This document shows, piece by piece, positions 1 through 7,703 of a DNA stretch of 64,000 nucleotides. The position numbers and the translations under genes are program-made. Origin of the DNA: Candidatus Melainabacteria bacterium (GTDB taxonomy: Bacteria; Cyanobacteriota; Vampirovibrionia; Obscuribacterales; Obscuribacteraceae); assembly GCA_016212515.1 (NCBI GenBank), contig JACRFZ010000030.1:1-64000 (forward strand), given 5' to 3'. How positions within the stretch are numbered: the stretch's first letter is position 1; each line of letters opens with the position of its first letter. Below the pieces are notes generated by a model. It searched no databases. It was not told the DNA's origin and saw only the letters and a list, made by a program, of their open reading frames with translations.

Positions 1-492
1 CACCTGGTATCTCTTATTATCCCTGATGCCTTTTGCCAGAGCGGAATAATCAGAAGCTAGCATTTGCCCCTTGACAGTCACCTCGTATATTTTGGCCACG
101 TCGTGGGAAGGATGGGTGAGGAGTTTAGCCAGTTCACCGTCGTTAGTGAGAAGGATAAGCCCTTCCGAATCACGGTCGAGGCGGCCGACCGGCTTCAAAT
201 GCCTTAGCTCCGGCGGCAAAAGATCCAGCACGGTGCGCCGCCCTCTCTCGTCATCACAGGTCGAGACGTAGTCTTTGGGCTTGTTCAAAAGCAGATAGTC
301 GTGGAAGCGAGTCACTACTTCCTCGCCGTCCACGACTATTTGATCTTGATCTATATCAACCAGAAGACTGAAGTCTGTGGTCAAACTGCCGTTCACCATC
401 ACCTTACCGGCGGCAATCAACTCATCAGCCTTACGCCGACTGGCAATACCAGTCAGAGCAATGGCTCGATTGAGACGATAAAGCGTGGGCAA
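1..492 (-). CDS. RsuA/RluB-family pseudouridine synthase, 3' end cut by window
   Basis: Pseudouridine synthase that isomerises specific uridines in rRNA. Only the first 164 residues lie in the window; the C-terminus runs off its left edge. The N-terminus is an S4-type RNA-binding domain (residues about 3-60, with ASRRKADELI), followed by the catalytic domain with the family signature GRLDRDSEGL, whose first Asp (residue 106) is the expected catalytic residue. The start is TTG at 492: an in-frame TAG lies just upstream, and no later start would keep the S4 domain. The gene begins 8 bp after the stop of the YtxH-like gene, so the two are probably cotranscribed. The subfamily (RluB-, RluE- or RsuA-like) cannot be decided from the fragment. 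Confidence 0.9.
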   Translation of the reverse strand, partial: MPTLYRLNRAIALTGIASRRKADELIAAGKVMVNGSLTTDFSLLVDIDQDQIVVDGEEVVTRFHDYLLLNKPKDYVSTCDDERGRRTVLDLLPPELRHLKPVGRLDRDSEGLILLTNDGELAKLLTHPSHDVAKIYEVTVKGQMLASDYSALAKGIRDNKRYQV

Positions 493-500
493 CTTCTAAG

Positions 501-836
501 CTAGCCGCCGGAGGCAGCGCTCTCTACGTCATCCACCAGCACTTTACCGCCCTGTCCTGCCAGTTCTTGCAGTTTGTGGGCGATCTGGTCTTTGGTACCA
601 GCCACGGAGTCGCTGGCTTTCTTCAAGACTTCGTTGCTCTTGGATTGCAAATCGGTGATGGTAGTGCCGGTCTTCTCTTTGATATCGGTCAAAGAGTCGG
701 AAGCCTGCTTGTAAAGGTCTTCAGAACCATCGGCAATTTGACGGCGCAGCTCTGCACCGGACTTGGGAGCTGAAAGCAGACCGATGATATAACCAATCGC
801 TCCGCCGACTACTAGACCTTCCAGAAATCTACTCAT
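501..836 (-). CDS. YtxH-domain small membrane protein
   Basis: A 111-residue protein of the YtxH/GvpP-like family. It has one N-terminal hydrophobic segment (about residues 5-22) ending in the hallmark LLSAPKSGAELR. A long amphipathic, coiled-coil-prone region rich in Asp, Lys and Ser follows. The function of the family is not settled; in Bacillus the homologue sits in a general-stress operon. It is followed at once by the pseudouridine synthase and preceded by a DUF948-like gene and a second YtxH gene. This resembles the Bacillus ytxG-ytxH pairing, so an envelope-stress role is a reasonable inference. Confidence 0.85.
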   Translation of the reverse strand: MSRFLEGLVVGGAIGYIIGLLSAPKSGAELRRQIADGSEDLYKQASDSLTDIKEKTGTTITDLQSKSNEVLKKASDSVAGTKDQIAHKLQELAGQGGKVLVDDVESAASGG

Positions 837-895
837 GATGCTTGTTTTACCTCATATTTCTTTGGACAAACCACTCTGGATTTGCCCTCCGGCAA

Positions 896-1327
896 TTACT
901 TGCCCACCTCAGTCAAAGATCTTGCATCCCGACTGCGCTCTCTTTCTTCCTTGTTACCCTTTGGCTCTAGATAAGCCCTGATACCAGCCATGAAGCCGGC
1001 ACCGAATACCGATGAATTCTTCTTGGCAGAGTCTGCGGCCTTAGTCAGTCCGCCTGTTACATCTCCAACTTTGTGCCCAACGTCACCTATAGATCTCTCA
1101 GCCCGTCCCTTCAGTTCGATCACGGTGCCAAGCAGCGTATCTACCTGTTTGAGGGTCGGTCCAAGCTCCTTGTCTACAGTGCCGAGAAGGCGCTCGAGAG
1201 CCGATAGTGTGCGCTCAGATTGCTTGACCATGGACATCAAAGGCATACTGACAGCCATCAGTGATACAGCCAGGAAAATGAGGGAGACGGCCACAAGTAT
1301 GTTCAAGCTACCGGATATTTGATCCAC
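896..1327 (-). CDS. DUF948-like (YtxG-like) membrane protein
   Basis: A 143-residue protein with one N-terminal transmembrane helix (about residues 8-32). A long helical segment follows with regularly spaced 'LL..V..L' and 'VD.LLGTV' patterns, as in DUF948 proteins such as Bacillus YtxG. The C-terminus is charged (GNKEERERSRD). The start is GTG at 1327 with AGAAGGA 7 nt upstream. It lies between two YtxH-like genes on the same strand, so the three probably form one transcription unit. No catalytic motif is visible and the molecular function is unknown. Confidence 0.75.
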   Translation of the reverse strand: MDQISGSLNILVAVSLIFLAVSLMAVSMPLMSMVKQSERTLSALERLLGTVDKELGPTLKQVDTLLGTVIELKGRAERSIGDVGHKVGDVTGGLTKAADSAKKNSSVFGAGFMAGIRAYLEPKGNKEERERSRDARSLTEVGK

Positions 1328-1390
1328 GGGAAAATCCTTCTAACAAGAGAGCCGTATTGTCACCACGAACGACCAGCCAGGCGTCCCGGC

Positions 1391-1777
1391 TTAACGATGC
1401 TGAAAAGGCAGTTGACCGCCACCCAGCTCGATTTCTTCGCGCTTCTTGGCGGCAGCCAGTTTGCCGGCGGCAATAGCACGCTTGAAGCGCAGGGTTTGCT
1501 CTTCCAGGGTGAGCTGGCAATAATTCAAGAAGGAAGCGTAAAGATCGAGGGAATCATCAACTACTTCGCCCACTCGATCAGGCACATTTTTGGCTGTGCG
1601 CTCCAGGGAGCCGCGGATTTCACTGCCCGACTTAGGTGCGGTCAAAAGTGCCAGCGTCGCTCCGCCGACCGCGCCGATCAAAAGCCCGGTCATCCAGGCC
1701 CCCCAACCACCACCGTGGTCTTCGTCATCACGACGAGCAGGAAGGTCTCCATAGCTATAGTTATCGGCTCTGCCCAT
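1391..1777 (-). CDS. YtxH-domain protein, second copy
   Basis: A 128-residue YtxH-like protein. A short polar N-terminus rich in Asp, Arg and Gly (about 25 residues) precedes a hydrophobic helix (WGAWMTGLLIGAVGGATLAL). The family hallmark LLTAPKSGSEIR follows, then an amphipathic C-terminal helix. The ATG at 1777 is preferred because GGAGAG stands just upstream; longer in-frame forms add only residues without a ribosome-binding site. It is paralogous to the protein at 501-836, with an almost identical L-L-(S/T)-A-P-K-S-G core. It is probably the first gene of the YtxH/DUF948/YtxH trio. Confidence 0.8.
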   Translation of the reverse strand: MGRADNYSYGDLPARRDDEDHGGGWGAWMTGLLIGAVGGATLALLTAPKSGSEIRGSLERTAKNVPDRVGEVVDDSLDLYASFLNYCQLTLEEQTLRFKRAIAAGKLAAAKKREEIELGGGQLPFQHR

Positions 1778-1888
1778 GAACTTCTCTCCGTCCCCTATCC
1801 AAACACTGGAGTATAGCACCAAGCTCTCAAACTAACCGGTTTTGTGCACTTTTGTCTAAGATTTAGCGGCACAAATGTTGCAAAAGAC

Positions 1889-3154
1889 TTAGTGCGCCAA
1901 CTCCTTCTCAAGTACCTGAAACCGTTCCGAGAGCAGATCGCAGATATGATCGGCAATGGCTCGCTTGGGCATGCGGGGCAGGCTCTCCCTGGTACCCTCT
2001 GCCGAGAGAATGACAACTGCATTATCGTCGGAACCGAAGCCGATATCCGGCACCGAAATATCGTTACCGACAATCATATCGAGATTTTTACGCTTTAGCT
2101 TGGAAGCGGCATTTGAGAGGAGCGCCTCGGATTCGGCAGCGAAACCGATTATCACCTGATCTTTGCGCTTGACACGACCAAGTAAGTCGATGATATCCGG
2201 ATTCTTGGTCAATTCCAGGACAATGTCTTCCGATTCGGTCTTTTTGATCTTCTGGGCCGAGACCGCTAGCGGTCTGAAATCAGCCACGGCTGCCGTCATG
2301 ACCAGGGCATCGCAACTGTCGAACTCCGCTTCTACGGCTTCCTGCATCTCCTGAGCGGTTTCCACCACAATCACGGGATAGGCCCGCTCCACATCCACTG
2401 TGGAGATGAGGGTGACATCGGCACCCCGACTGTAAGCGGAATCGGCCATGGCAATTCCCATTTTTCCGGAGGAACGGTTGCCGATGAAGCGCACAGGATC
2501 GATGGGCTCCCTGGTACCGCCGGCCGTGACCAAAACGCGTTTGGTGGAAAGGGTCTGGTGGGCTAAAAGCCTGGCGGCCACTGCCGCGATAATTGACTCC
2601 ACGGCAGCCATTTTTCCCAGCCCGACATCGCCGCAGGCCACTTCCCCGTACTCCGGTGCCACGATATCGTAGCGGTAGCGATTCTCAAGAATGGAAAGAT
2701 TGTGCTGGGTAGCCGGATGCTGCAACATGACCGGATTCATGGCCGGTGCAATCATCACTTTCGCCTGGGAAGCCAACACCATGGTAGTCAACAAATCGTC
2801 GCAGATACCAGTGGCCAGCTTGGCAATAATGTCGGCAGTGGCCGGCGCGATAAGAATCAAGTCGCATTTCTTGGCCAGATCGATGTGCTCGGGGCGCCAG
2901 TCGGCCGTGGGTCCGTACTGCTCGCAATGGGTCTGATTGCGGGTGATGGTGGTGAGAGAAAGGGGAGTAATGAATTCCCGGGCATTGGGCGTCAAAACCG
3001 CGTGCACACTGGCACCGGAGCGCCTCAGCAGGGAGGCGATGTCGCAAGCTTTGTAAGCGGCAATGCCGCCGCTCACACCGAGCAAAATGGTTTTGTTCTC
3101 AAGTGGATTGAAGGACTCGAAATTGCTTCCGCGCTTCTTGGAACCCTTTTTCAT
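1889..3154 (-). CDS. coaBC: Bifunctional phosphopantothenoylcysteine decarboxylase / phosphopantothenate-cysteine ligase
   Basis: Carries out two steps of coenzyme A synthesis: ligation of cysteine to 4'-phosphopantothenate (CoaB half), then FMN-dependent decarboxylation (CoaC half). The N-terminal flavoprotein half shows GVSGGIAAYK, EHIDLAK with the catalytic His, APAMNPVM and the substrate-binding ACGDVGLGKM. The C-terminal ligase half shows LVTAGGTREPIDPVR, IGNRSSGKMG and the KIKK motif. The length is normal for the fusion. GGAGAGG supports ATG at 3154 (9-nt spacing) or the ATG at 3160; a GTG further upstream is less likely. It is divergent from metG. Confidence 0.96.
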   Translation of the reverse strand: MKKGSKKRGSNFESFNPLENKTILLGVSGGIAAYKACDIASLLRRSGASVHAVLTPNAREFITPLSLTTITRNQTHCEQYGPTADWRPEHIDLAKKCDLILIAPATADIIAKLATGICDDLLTTMVLASQAKVMIAPAMNPVMLQHPATQHNLSILENRYRYDIVAPEYGEVACGDVGLGKMAAVESIIAAVAARLLAHQTLSTKRVLVTAGGTREPIDPVRFIGNRSSGKMGIAMADSAYSRGADVTLISTVDVERAYPVIVVETAQEMQEAVEAEFDSCDALVMTAAVADFRPLAVSAQKIKKTESEDIVLELTKNPDIIDLLGRVKRKDQVIIGFAAESEALLSNAASKLKRKNLDMIVGNDISVPDIGFGSDDNAVVILSAEGTRESLPRMPKRAIADHICDLLSERFQVLEKELAH

Positions 3155-3212
3155 TTTCATATGCCTCTCCAAAACCACCTTACAAAGAGATAGCCCCGGC
3201 CAAATAACCTTA

Positions 3213-3228
3213 CAAGCCTTAGAATAAG
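3213..3228. repeat. 16-bp intergenic repeat, copy 1
   Basis: CAAGCCTTAGAATAAG in the divergent spacer between coaBC and metG. The identical 16-mer occurs at 5822-5837 in another divergent spacer. A looser version (CTTTAGAGTAAGC) lies near 26585 in a third. It may be a shared promoter or operator element. Confidence 0.5.
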
Positions 3229-3312
3229 CGGCGGTCTGTATTATTATGGACCGACGTCCCTTATTGTAGCCCCTTTATCCACGTCAGAGATCCAAGGACC
3301 GGTACCATATCA

Positions 3313-4857
3313 ATGAAAAAGTTCTATGTCACAACCGCCATTGATTACGTCAATGCCGCTCCCCATATCGGCCACGCCTACGAGAAAATCGCCGCCGATG
3401 TCGTGGCTCGTTACTATCGTCTCAGAGGTTTCGACGTTTTCTTCCTCACCGGGGTGGACGAACACGGTTCTAAGGTAGAGAAATCGGCTCAGGCAGCGGG
3501 GAAAACCCCCATTCAGTTCTGCGACGAAATTTCCTCCACCTTCGAAAAATCCTGGCGCAATCTCAACTTATCCTTCGACTATTTTATTCGCACCACCGAA
3601 GAGCGTCATGCAAAAGTGGTGCAGAGCCTGTTCACAAAATTGAAAGAACAGGGCGACATCTATAAATCGACCTATATGGGTCTCTACTGCGAGGGCTGCG
3701 AAGACTTCCTGAGAGAGCGCGATCTGGACGACAACGGCCACTGCCCCACCCATAAGAAAGCGCCGCGGGAACTGGCAGAAGAAAACTACTTCTTCAAACT
3801 CTCAAAATACAAACCGGCCATCAAGAAATGGTTGGAAGAAAACCCTGATGCCGTGCGTCCGGAAGGACGCCGCAAAGAAGTACTCAATCAGCTCAATGAT
3901 CCCGAACTGACGGATTTTTCAGTGTCGCGCTCACGAAAGTCGCTTTCCTGGGGCATTCCCATCCCCGATGACGACGACCAGGTCATCTATGTCTGGATGG
4001 ATGCTCTCACCAACTATATAACCGGCGTCGGCTATCTCAGCGACGAGAAGCAGTTTGAGCGCTACTGGCCGGCAGACCTGCACTTAATCGGCAAAGACAT
4101 CACCAAGTTCCACTCTATTTATTGGATCGCCTTCTTGCTGGCAGCCTCCCTGCCTCTGCCCAAGCAAATTTATGCCCACGGCTTCATCACCGTGGAAGGG
4201 CAGAAGATAAGCAAGTCGCTGGGCAATGTCATCGATCCCAATAAACTGGTGGAAGAGTTCGGCGCTGATGCCGTGCGCTTCTTCCTCATGAGCGGCACTT
4301 CTTTTGATCAAGACGGCGATTTCAGCAAACACGAATTCATCCGTAAGGTCAATTCGGAGCTAGCCAATAATCTGGGCAACCTGGTGAACCGCACTCTCAC
4401 TCTCATCGACAAAAACCTGGATGGAAAAATTCCCGATTGCAAACCCGAGCATGACCTGAGAGAAAAGGCCAATACCTTGCATACGGTCTTTGATACCTGT
4501 ATGGAAAGGCTGGAATTCGCCAAAGCCATTGAAGCGGTCATGGCCACTGTCGATCAAACCAACAAGTACATGAACGACGAAAAACCCTGGACCCAATTCA
4601 AAGAAGGCAAGGTGAAGGAAGGCTCGGAAGTGCTTTATACGGCGGTCGAGATGCTCAGACGGGTGGCTTTTCAGATTTATCCCTTTGCTCCCAAAATGGC
4701 TTCCGACATCTGGTGGCAACTGGGTCATGACGACACCCTGGAAGTCATAGGCGACTCGGAGAAACCGGACGGCTTCTTCGATATGATTCCGGTCGGCCAA
4801 AAAGTACGCAACACCGGACCGATCTTCAAGCGCCTGGAAGAGCCGGTCGCATCCTGA
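3313..4857 (+). CDS. metG: Methionyl-tRNA synthetase
   Basis: Charges tRNA-Met with methionine for initiation and elongation. It is a class I synthetase of 514 residues. The HIGH motif is intact near residue 18. The KMSKS loop is KISKS at 298-302. A zinc-knuckle insert (CEGC ... CPTHKK) lies near residues 125-145. The anticodon-binding helical domain follows, ending in a short tail, so the C-terminal dimerisation domain found in some homologues is absent. The ATG at 3313 directly begins the Rossmann fold (KKFYVTTAIDYVNAAPHIGH). It converges on the NlpC/P60-like gene with a 15-bp gap. Confidence 0.97.
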   Translation: MKKFYVTTAIDYVNAAPHIGHAYEKIAADVVARYYRLRGFDVFFLTGVDEHGSKVEKSAQAAGKTPIQFCDEISSTFEKSWRNLNLSFDYFIRTTEERHAKVVQSLFTKLKEQGDIYKSTYMGLYCEGCEDFLRERDLDDNGHCPTHKKAPRELAEENYFFKLSKYKPAIKKWLEENPDAVRPEGRRKEVLNQLNDPELTDFSVSRSRKSLSWGIPIPDDDDQVIYVWMDALTNYITGVGYLSDEKQFERYWPADLHLIGKDITKFHSIYWIAFLLAASLPLPKQIYAHGFITVEGQKISKSLGNVIDPNKLVEEFGADAVRFFLMSGTSFDQDGDFSKHEFIRKVNSELANNLGNLVNRTLTLIDKNLDGKIPDCKPEHDLREKANTLHTVFDTCMERLEFAKAIEAVMATVDQTNKYMNDEKPWTQFKEGKVKEGSEVLYTAVEMLRRVAFQIYPFAPKMASDIWWQLGHDDTLEVIGDSEKPDGFFDMIPVGQKVRNTGPIFKRLEEPVAS

Positions 4858-4872
4858 GATCTCTTGTATCGT

Positions 4873-5751
4873 TTATGAGTTCAGGGCCGGCACCTGGTCG
4901 GGACGGCGCAGCACCACAAAACGCTTGAACTGCGCAGAATTGAATTTCTCGATGGATTCACGGCGCATGACGCCGGTTTTGCTGTCGTTGTTGAAGATCT
5001 CTCCGTTACCCAGATAGATGGCAGAATGTGAATAGTCGCCGTTTTCACGGTAGGCGAGAATGACATCGCCCGGTTTAACATCCCGGGTGGAAGGAACTTG
5101 GCTGAAGCCCAGATTGCGCAGCTTGTTCTCCAGACGATTGACGTTCACTTCCCGAATGTCATAGCCATAAGCCTTGCTGAGAGCCAAGCTGACAGCCCTG
5201 GCACAACCAAGGTCTTCGGTCACCGAGCGGTCGAACTGGGTGATGGAACGACCATCGAGGCTGTCGGTGGTGCGGATCAAGCTGTTATAGGCGGCCCGAT
5301 CATAGGCGGACCAGCCGCCTCGGTTGCGGTCGGCCACCTGCACCTGGTAGTCCCGACCATCGCCGTTTAAGTCGGCATTCTGACTGTTCCGGTCGGAAGC
5401 GCGGCCAAAATCGGGCGCGTAATCGAGCGGTCCCATATTCTGGGAGCCGGTTGCCGAATCGTATAAATAGGATTCGTCATAATTATCAGCCTGAAATTGC
5501 CTGGGGGCAGAATAGTTTACATTCTGGAAGTTTCCGTCCGTAAGTACGGACTGCCGAAAACTGCGGTCTTCATAGTCGAACTGCGGGTCATAGCTTCCGT
5601 CTGCGCCGATGCCGTCGCGATTGCGCACCGGCCAGCCGCTCAGGGCCAGTCTGTCGTTTGCGCCGCTGTAAACATCAGTGAAATCGTCCTGATTCGAGAG
5701 GACCGCATCTTGATTGCAGCCACGGCAGTTGCCTTCATAGAAATCAGCCAT
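4873..5751 (-). CDS. NlpC/P60-like cysteine peptidase-fold protein with Ca-binding-like loop
   Basis: A 292-residue protein in two parts. Residues 1-140 are polar, rich in Asp, Asn and Tyr, and probably disordered; they include a DLNGDGRD loop (127-134) that resembles an EF-hand or dockerin calcium site. Residues about 175-285 look like an NlpC/P60 or CHAP papain-like fold: Cys183 in LGCARAV, PGDVILAYR, His242 in YSHSAIYLG, and Asn254/255 as a possible third member. Such domains cut peptidoglycan stem peptides or similar amide bonds. No classical signal peptide is visible, so export is uncertain. Start ATG at 5751 has GGA 8 nt upstream. The fold call is moderate; the substrate is unknown. Confidence 0.65.
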   Translation of the reverse strand: MADFYEGNCRGCNQDAVLSNQDDFTDVYSGANDRLALSGWPVRNRDGIGADGSYDPQFDYEDRSFRQSVLTDGNFQNVNYSAPRQFQADNYDESYLYDSATGSQNMGPLDYAPDFGRASDRNSQNADLNGDGRDYQVQVADRNRGGWSAYDRAAYNSLIRTTDSLDGRSITQFDRSVTEDLGCARAVSLALSKAYGYDIREVNVNRLENKLRNLGFSQVPSTRDVKPGDVILAYRENGDYSHSAIYLGNGEIFNNDSKTGVMRRESIEKFNSAQFKRFVVLRRPDQVPALNS

Positions 5752-5821
5752 TTTGTTATCCAGAGAGAGGGTATGGTGGGGAGAGCATAAGTTTGCTTAT
5801 GGAGATATCAACAGGTTAGCC

Positions 5822-5837
5822 CAAGCCTTAGAATAAG
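5822..5837. repeat. 16-bp intergenic repeat, copy 2
   Basis: Second exact copy of CAAGCCTTAGAATAAG, in the divergent spacer between the NlpC/P60-like gene and the LRR gene. Like copy 1, it sits about 60-75 bp upstream of the minus-strand start. Confidence 0.5.
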
Positions 5838-5880
5838 ACGACACGGTTTCTCCCATAAATTGCCAACTTTTAGGGTCCAT

Positions 5881-6762
5881 ATGCAGGCTGTCAAACTCAA
5901 CTTTCCTCTCGCTAAATCCGCCGGAAACCTCTACCAGGCGCAAAAGCACTTTCCCCATTCCAAAACCTGGGTGGGGCAGGCCCTTGGCCAGATAGACCTG
6001 CCTGCCCGGGAAGACAGCCTTCTGGGTCTGGCCTTCTCCTACGATTTTTCCGAGAAAGACACCCCCAAAGTAACGGAAACCCTCTCCCATTTCACTTCCG
6101 TAGACTTTTCCATGGGCACCTTTTCCGGCAAGGTACTGGCCGCCATGCTGGCCAGCCCCCTGGTGGAGCTGCGTCTAGATTTCGCCGCTCTCAGCAAGGA
6201 AGACCTGGAAAACCTGGGTAAGCAAGAGAGCATCGAAACCCTCTGGTTCACCGGCGCCTCCCTGCGCGATGAGCAACTGGTGCATCTGGGACCCCTGCCC
6301 AAACTGACCAGCCTGGCCCTGAAGAGTACGGCTCTTTCCAGCCGCGCGCTGGAACTGATGAGCAGCGCCGGCTTTCAGTCACTGAGGCGCCTGCACCTGC
6401 CGGCCAATATCGACGACCAGGGCGCCGACTTTCTGGCTCGGGGCGGAAGCTTAATAACCGAGCTGGATCTTTCTTACAGCAAGATATCCGATGCCGCCGG
6501 CAAAGCCCTGGCATCGCTCAAACTTGAAACTCTCTATTTAAATGACACTGCCTTTGGTGACGCCGGTCTGGAACACCTGAAAGAATCGCCGACCCTCAAG
6601 GTACTCTTTTTGAACGGCTCAAAAATTTCCGACAAGGGTCTGACGCAACTGGCTGAAATGCCGGCTCTGGAGCATCTGGAGCTAAGAGACACAAAAATAA
6701 CGGAAATGGGTGCCGCCAGATTGCGCGGCAAACTGAAAGACTGCGCTGTCTTCGGCCCCTGA
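5881..6762 (+). CDS. Leucine-rich repeat protein
   Basis: A 293-residue protein made largely of leucine-rich repeats of about 23-25 residues from residue 85 onward. Recurrent patterns are 'L..L.L..T.I.D.G...L' and 'LKVLFLNGSKISDKGL'. This is the ribonuclease-inhibitor-like or bacterial 'SDAAG' LRR type and serves as a protein-binding scaffold. The first 80 residues are not repeat-like. No signal peptide or transmembrane helix is seen, so it is probably cytoplasmic. ATG at 5881 is preferred (AGGG just upstream) over TTG at 5860. It converges on the coiled-coil gene with one base between them. The partner is unknown. Confidence 0.8.
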   Translation: MQAVKLNFPLAKSAGNLYQAQKHFPHSKTWVGQALGQIDLPAREDSLLGLAFSYDFSEKDTPKVTETLSHFTSVDFSMGTFSGKVLAAMLASPLVELRLDFAALSKEDLENLGKQESIETLWFTGASLRDEQLVHLGPLPKLTSLALKSTALSSRALELMSSAGFQSLRRLHLPANIDDQGADFLARGGSLITELDLSYSKISDAAGKALASLKLETLYLNDTAFGDAGLEHLKESPTLKVLFLNGSKISDKGLTQLAEMPALEHLELRDTKITEMGAARLRGKLKDCAVFGP

Positions 6763-6763
6763 G

Positions 6764-7567
6764 CTAGTCTTTCAGGCGGGGTTTAAACCAGCGCATGATG
6801 CGACTCCACAAAGAGCCGTTACCTTCTTCCAGACGCACTCTGAATAGCTTGAAGCGGTCCATTTCGAACTTGATCTTGGTCAACTCCGAACGATACTCCT
6901 CCGTCTTCACCGCCGCAGCCATGGCCCGATCGGCCTGGGCTTGCAAGTCGGGCAGCAGTTGCACCTGGGTTTGCAAAGTAGCAATTTTGGAGCGATCTTC
7001 CACCCGGTCAGTCAGTAGTTTGATAATTGTGTCCTGAGCTTCGATGACCAGATTTCTCAGACTTTCTATTTCCTGGGTGCGATCATCCACCTGGGCTTCC
7101 ACCAGACGATTTTGCACCAACTCTACTTTGTACTGGCGCCCCTCTTCTTTTTGTCCTTCGCCGTCGGCTTTCAACACGCTGACGAAGCCTTCCAGGAGGC
7201 TGACCAATTCTTTGCGAGATACTCTGTCATCAGCACCAACTATAGTGCCGGCATGTAATTGCAGACTGTTTAGCACCGGTTCGGAAGCGGCAGCTTCAGG
7301 GCTGGCATCAAACTCTTCCACCGCAGCCCCAATGTCTTTGCCATCAGGCTGGCTAACCGAGTTGGCTAGCCTGGCTAAATTTTCGCTCTCAGCAATGGCC
7401 AGCATCACATCTTCAGCAGAGAACATGGACGAATCGTTATCGACATCAAAGAGACTGGTCTCCGATTCCAATTCGGCGTTGAGAAGACCCTGAAAGTCGT
7501 CCAGAGTAGCTCTCGATTGGGGCAAATTCGGCTGTGGTCCATCATCTAAAGACTGTGGCTGAATCAT
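6764..7567 (-). CDS. Coiled-coil protein of unknown function
   Basis: A 267-residue protein I do not recognise. The first 110 residues are acidic and low in hydrophobics. Residues about 120-245 form a predicted coiled coil (EIESLRNLVIEAQDTIIKLL, then heptads with Gln, Glu and Lys). The C-terminus ends in a tryptophan-rich basic stretch (SLWSRIMRWFKPRLKD) that could be an amphipathic membrane-binding helix. ATG at 7567 has a strong AGGGAAGG site. It lies downstream of the mreBCD-PBP2 cluster on the same strand, 136 bp from the PBP2 stop, so a link to cell shape is possible but only inferred. Confidence 0.7.
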   Translation of the reverse strand: MIQPQSLDDGPQPNLPQSRATLDDFQGLLNAELESETSLFDVDNDSSMFSAEDVMLAIAESENLARLANSVSQPDGKDIGAAVEEFDASPEAAASEPVLNSLQLHAGTIVGADDRVSRKELVSLLEGFVSVLKADGEGQKEEGRQYKVELVQNRLVEAQVDDRTQEIESLRNLVIEAQDTIIKLLTDRVEDRSKIATLQTQVQLLPDLQAQADRAMAAAVKTEEYRSELTKIKFEMDRFKLFRVRLEEGNGSLWSRIMRWFKPRLKD

Positions 7568-7703
7568 TTAGAACCTTCCCTCTGACAAAAATTAGGCTGA
7601 CAAAAACAAGCAAGCACAATTACACGCCTTGATTATCGCCAAAAGGGCAGCCTTTGTCCATTCCGACGACCCCATATATGGTGCATATACGAAGCCGTTT
7701 TTT

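Noticed and set aside
7672-7681. CCATATATGG palindrome after the PBP2 gene
   Set aside because: Ten-base AT-rich palindromes are expected by chance and nothing around it supports a site.
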